6,158 nucleotides of DNA from Pseudomonas sp. Lineage in GTDB: Bacteria; Pseudomonadota; Gammaproteobacteria; Pseudomonadales; Pseudomonadaceae. Numbering within the stretch: position 1 is the first letter of the stretch; each line of letters begins with the position of its first letter. A program made the translations under genes and the position numbers. Below are positions 5,273 through 6,158 of the stretch, piece after piece. The notes below the pieces were generated by a model that worked only from the letters and a program-made list of their open reading frames with translations, did not search any database and had not been told where the DNA came from. The DNA is taken from NCBI GenBank assembly GCA_030654635.1, contig JAURXE010000421.1:1-6158 (forward strand), in the 5' to 3' direction.

Positions 5273-5566
5273 TTACTGCGGTTTTTTCAGCTTGGGATTG
5301 GGGAAGAACTGCACCGCTTGCACCTTTGGATCGGCCGGCTTTTTTACTTCGCCGACGTTGACTCGGGTGCCCAGCTCTTTCGGGATCGACTGGCCCTGCT
5401 CGTTCAAGGTGTCAGCGTAGCCACAGGCCACGCACTCACGGTTTGGCACACCATCGACGTCCCACATCTGCACCTTGTCCAGCTCGCTACAGGCCGGACA
5501 CACGGCGCCGGCGATAAAGCGCTTCTTGCTGACGTTTACCGGCTTGTCGCTGGCTACATCGTTCAT
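5273..5566 (-). CDS. yheV: YheV-like small zinc-ribbon protein
   Basis: This 97-residue protein has two CxxC pairs, CPAC (C23, C26) and CVAC (C45, C48), 18 residues apart, the layout of a four-cysteine zinc ribbon. Its start KRFIAGAVCPAC and the segment MWDVDGVPNRECVACGYAD match what I know of the YheV/DUF2387 family of putative metal-binding proteins, usually encoded next to prlC. The biochemical function is unknown. The tail (about 72-97) is Lys- and Pro-rich and probably disordered. The start at 5566 follows AGGAGG by 4 nt. An upstream in-frame ATG at 5590 would lie inside prlC and has no comparable site. The ATG overlaps the prlC stop (ATGA, 5563-5566), which indicates one transcript and translational coupling with prlC. 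The gene converges on the plus-strand unknown gene. Confidence 0.9.
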   Translation of the reverse strand: MNDVASDKPVNVSKKRFIAGAVCPACSELDKVQMWDVDGVPNRECVACGYADTLNEQGQSIPKELGTRVNVGEVKKPADPKVQAVQFFPNPKLKKPQ

Positions 5567-6158
5567 GCTGCCTCCTCGCTCAGGCCGCAATGGCGCAGCA
5601 ATGCATCAATGCTCGGCTCGCGACCACGAAACGCCACGAACAAATCCATAGGTTCCTGGGAGCCGCCACGGGCCAGAATCGCCTCACGAAAAGCCCGGCC
5701 AGTTTCTGGGTTGAGCACGCCGTCTTCCTCGAACTTGGAGAAAGCATCGGCCGACAACACTTCCGCCCATTTGTAGCTGTAGTAACCGGCCGCGTAACCA
5801 CCGGCAAAGATGTGCGCGAAGCTGTTGGCGAAACGGTTGTAGGCCGGCGGACGCATGACCGACACCTCGGCGCGAATCGCCTCCAGCACCTCCAGCACGC
5901 TACGACCGTCGCCGTGGCTGGCGTGCAGTTCGAAGTCAAATAGCGACAGCTCACCCTGCCGCACCATCTGCATGCCGGATTGGAAGTTCTTCGCCGCCAG
6001 CATCTTGTCCAGTAGGTCTTGCGGCAGTGGCTCGCCGGTTTCGAAGTGACCGGAGATCAGCGCCAGGCCTTGAGGTTCCCAGCACCAGTTTTCCCGAAAC
6101 TGGCTTGGCAACTCGACCGCATCCCAAGCCACGCCGTTGATGCCCGAGGCACCGGCAA
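5563..6158 (-). CDS. prlC: oligopeptidase A, M3 family zinc metallopeptidase (C-terminal part, 5' end outside window)
   Basis: PrlC/OpdA is a cytosolic zinc endopeptidase that degrades oligopeptides, including cleaved signal peptides. Only the last 197 complete codons are in the window, of about 680 in the family. The frame is open to the right edge; the GTG at 6132 is an internal valine, not a start. The fragment opens in the conserved GVAWDAVELPSQF block. Its Glu (codon 6112-6114) is the expected third zinc ligand, about 25 residues after the HExxH, which lies outside the window. The Tyr-rich substrate loop FAGGYAAGYYSYKW follows (fragment residues 117-130), then FEEDGV, ARGGSQEPM and FRGREPSIDALL, all close to E. 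coli OpdA as I remember it. The C-terminus looks complete and ends in SEEAA. Its TGA overlaps the start of the downstream YheV-like gene. Confidence 0.96.
   Translation of the reverse strand, partial: AGASGINGVAWDAVELPSQFRENWCWEPQGLALISGHFETGEPLPQDLLDKMLAAKNFQSGMQMVRQGELSLFDFELHASHGDGRSVLEVLEAIRAEVSVMRPPAYNRFANSFAHIFAGGYAAGYYSYKWAEVLSADAFSKFEEDGVLNPETGRAFREAILARGGSQEPMDLFVAFRGREPSIDALLRHCGLSEEAA

Overview
The window looks like a chromosomal segment of a Pseudomonas-type gammaproteobacterium. The evidence is the sequence character of the proteins (a PrlC/OpdA C-terminus, a YheV-like zinc ribbon, and a caa3-like CoxB) and the gene order coxB-coxA-ctaG-coxC. The genus is inferred from recognition alone; no search was run. 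The coding content is core metabolism, and I see no mobile element, CRISPR array, tRNA or rRNA.

Left part (1-4187, minus strand): a tightly packed operon for a heme-copper cytochrome c oxidase, transcribed right to left. CoxB (3063-4187) is subunit II with a CuA centre and a fused C-terminal cytochrome c domain. CoxA (1454-3058) is the catalytic subunit I. CtaG/Cox11 (892-1443) is the CuB-insertion chaperone. CoxC (1-880) is subunit III and runs off the left edge about two codons before its expected end. The intergenic gaps are 4, 10 and 11 nt. At every junction the upstream TAA stop lies in or directly beside the downstream Shine-Dalgarno sequence, which suggests coupled translation. CoxB takes electrons from cytochrome c, CoxA reduces O2 and pumps protons, CtaG delivers copper to CoxA, and CoxC stabilises the core.

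Middle part (4188-4549): a 362-nt divergent intergenic region. On the minus strand it has a good promoter candidate (-35 TTGTTA, 16-nt spacer, -10 TATACT, in a CTATACTcAA context resembling sigma-S promoters). An approximately 145-nt coxB leader follows. Its last part has an AAnAAnAA motif like Hfq/Crc targets, placed with the Shine-Dalgarno inside the loop of a short GC stem. Farther upstream there is a long inverted repeat (TCCCCCT/AGGGGGA) and a 22-nt-spaced ATGACAA direct repeat.

Right part (4550-6158): a plus-strand gene for a soluble, probably all-helical 219-residue protein of unknown function. It converges on a minus-strand pair, prlC (oligopeptidase A, C-terminal part only) and a small YheV-like zinc-ribbon gene, which overlap by an ATGA. 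A 7-bp perfect hairpin lies between the converging genes.

I found no clear evidence of an undescribed system. The points most worth a second look are the regulatory architecture of the coxB leader, the unknown divergent gene, and the His-rich N-terminus of CoxA.
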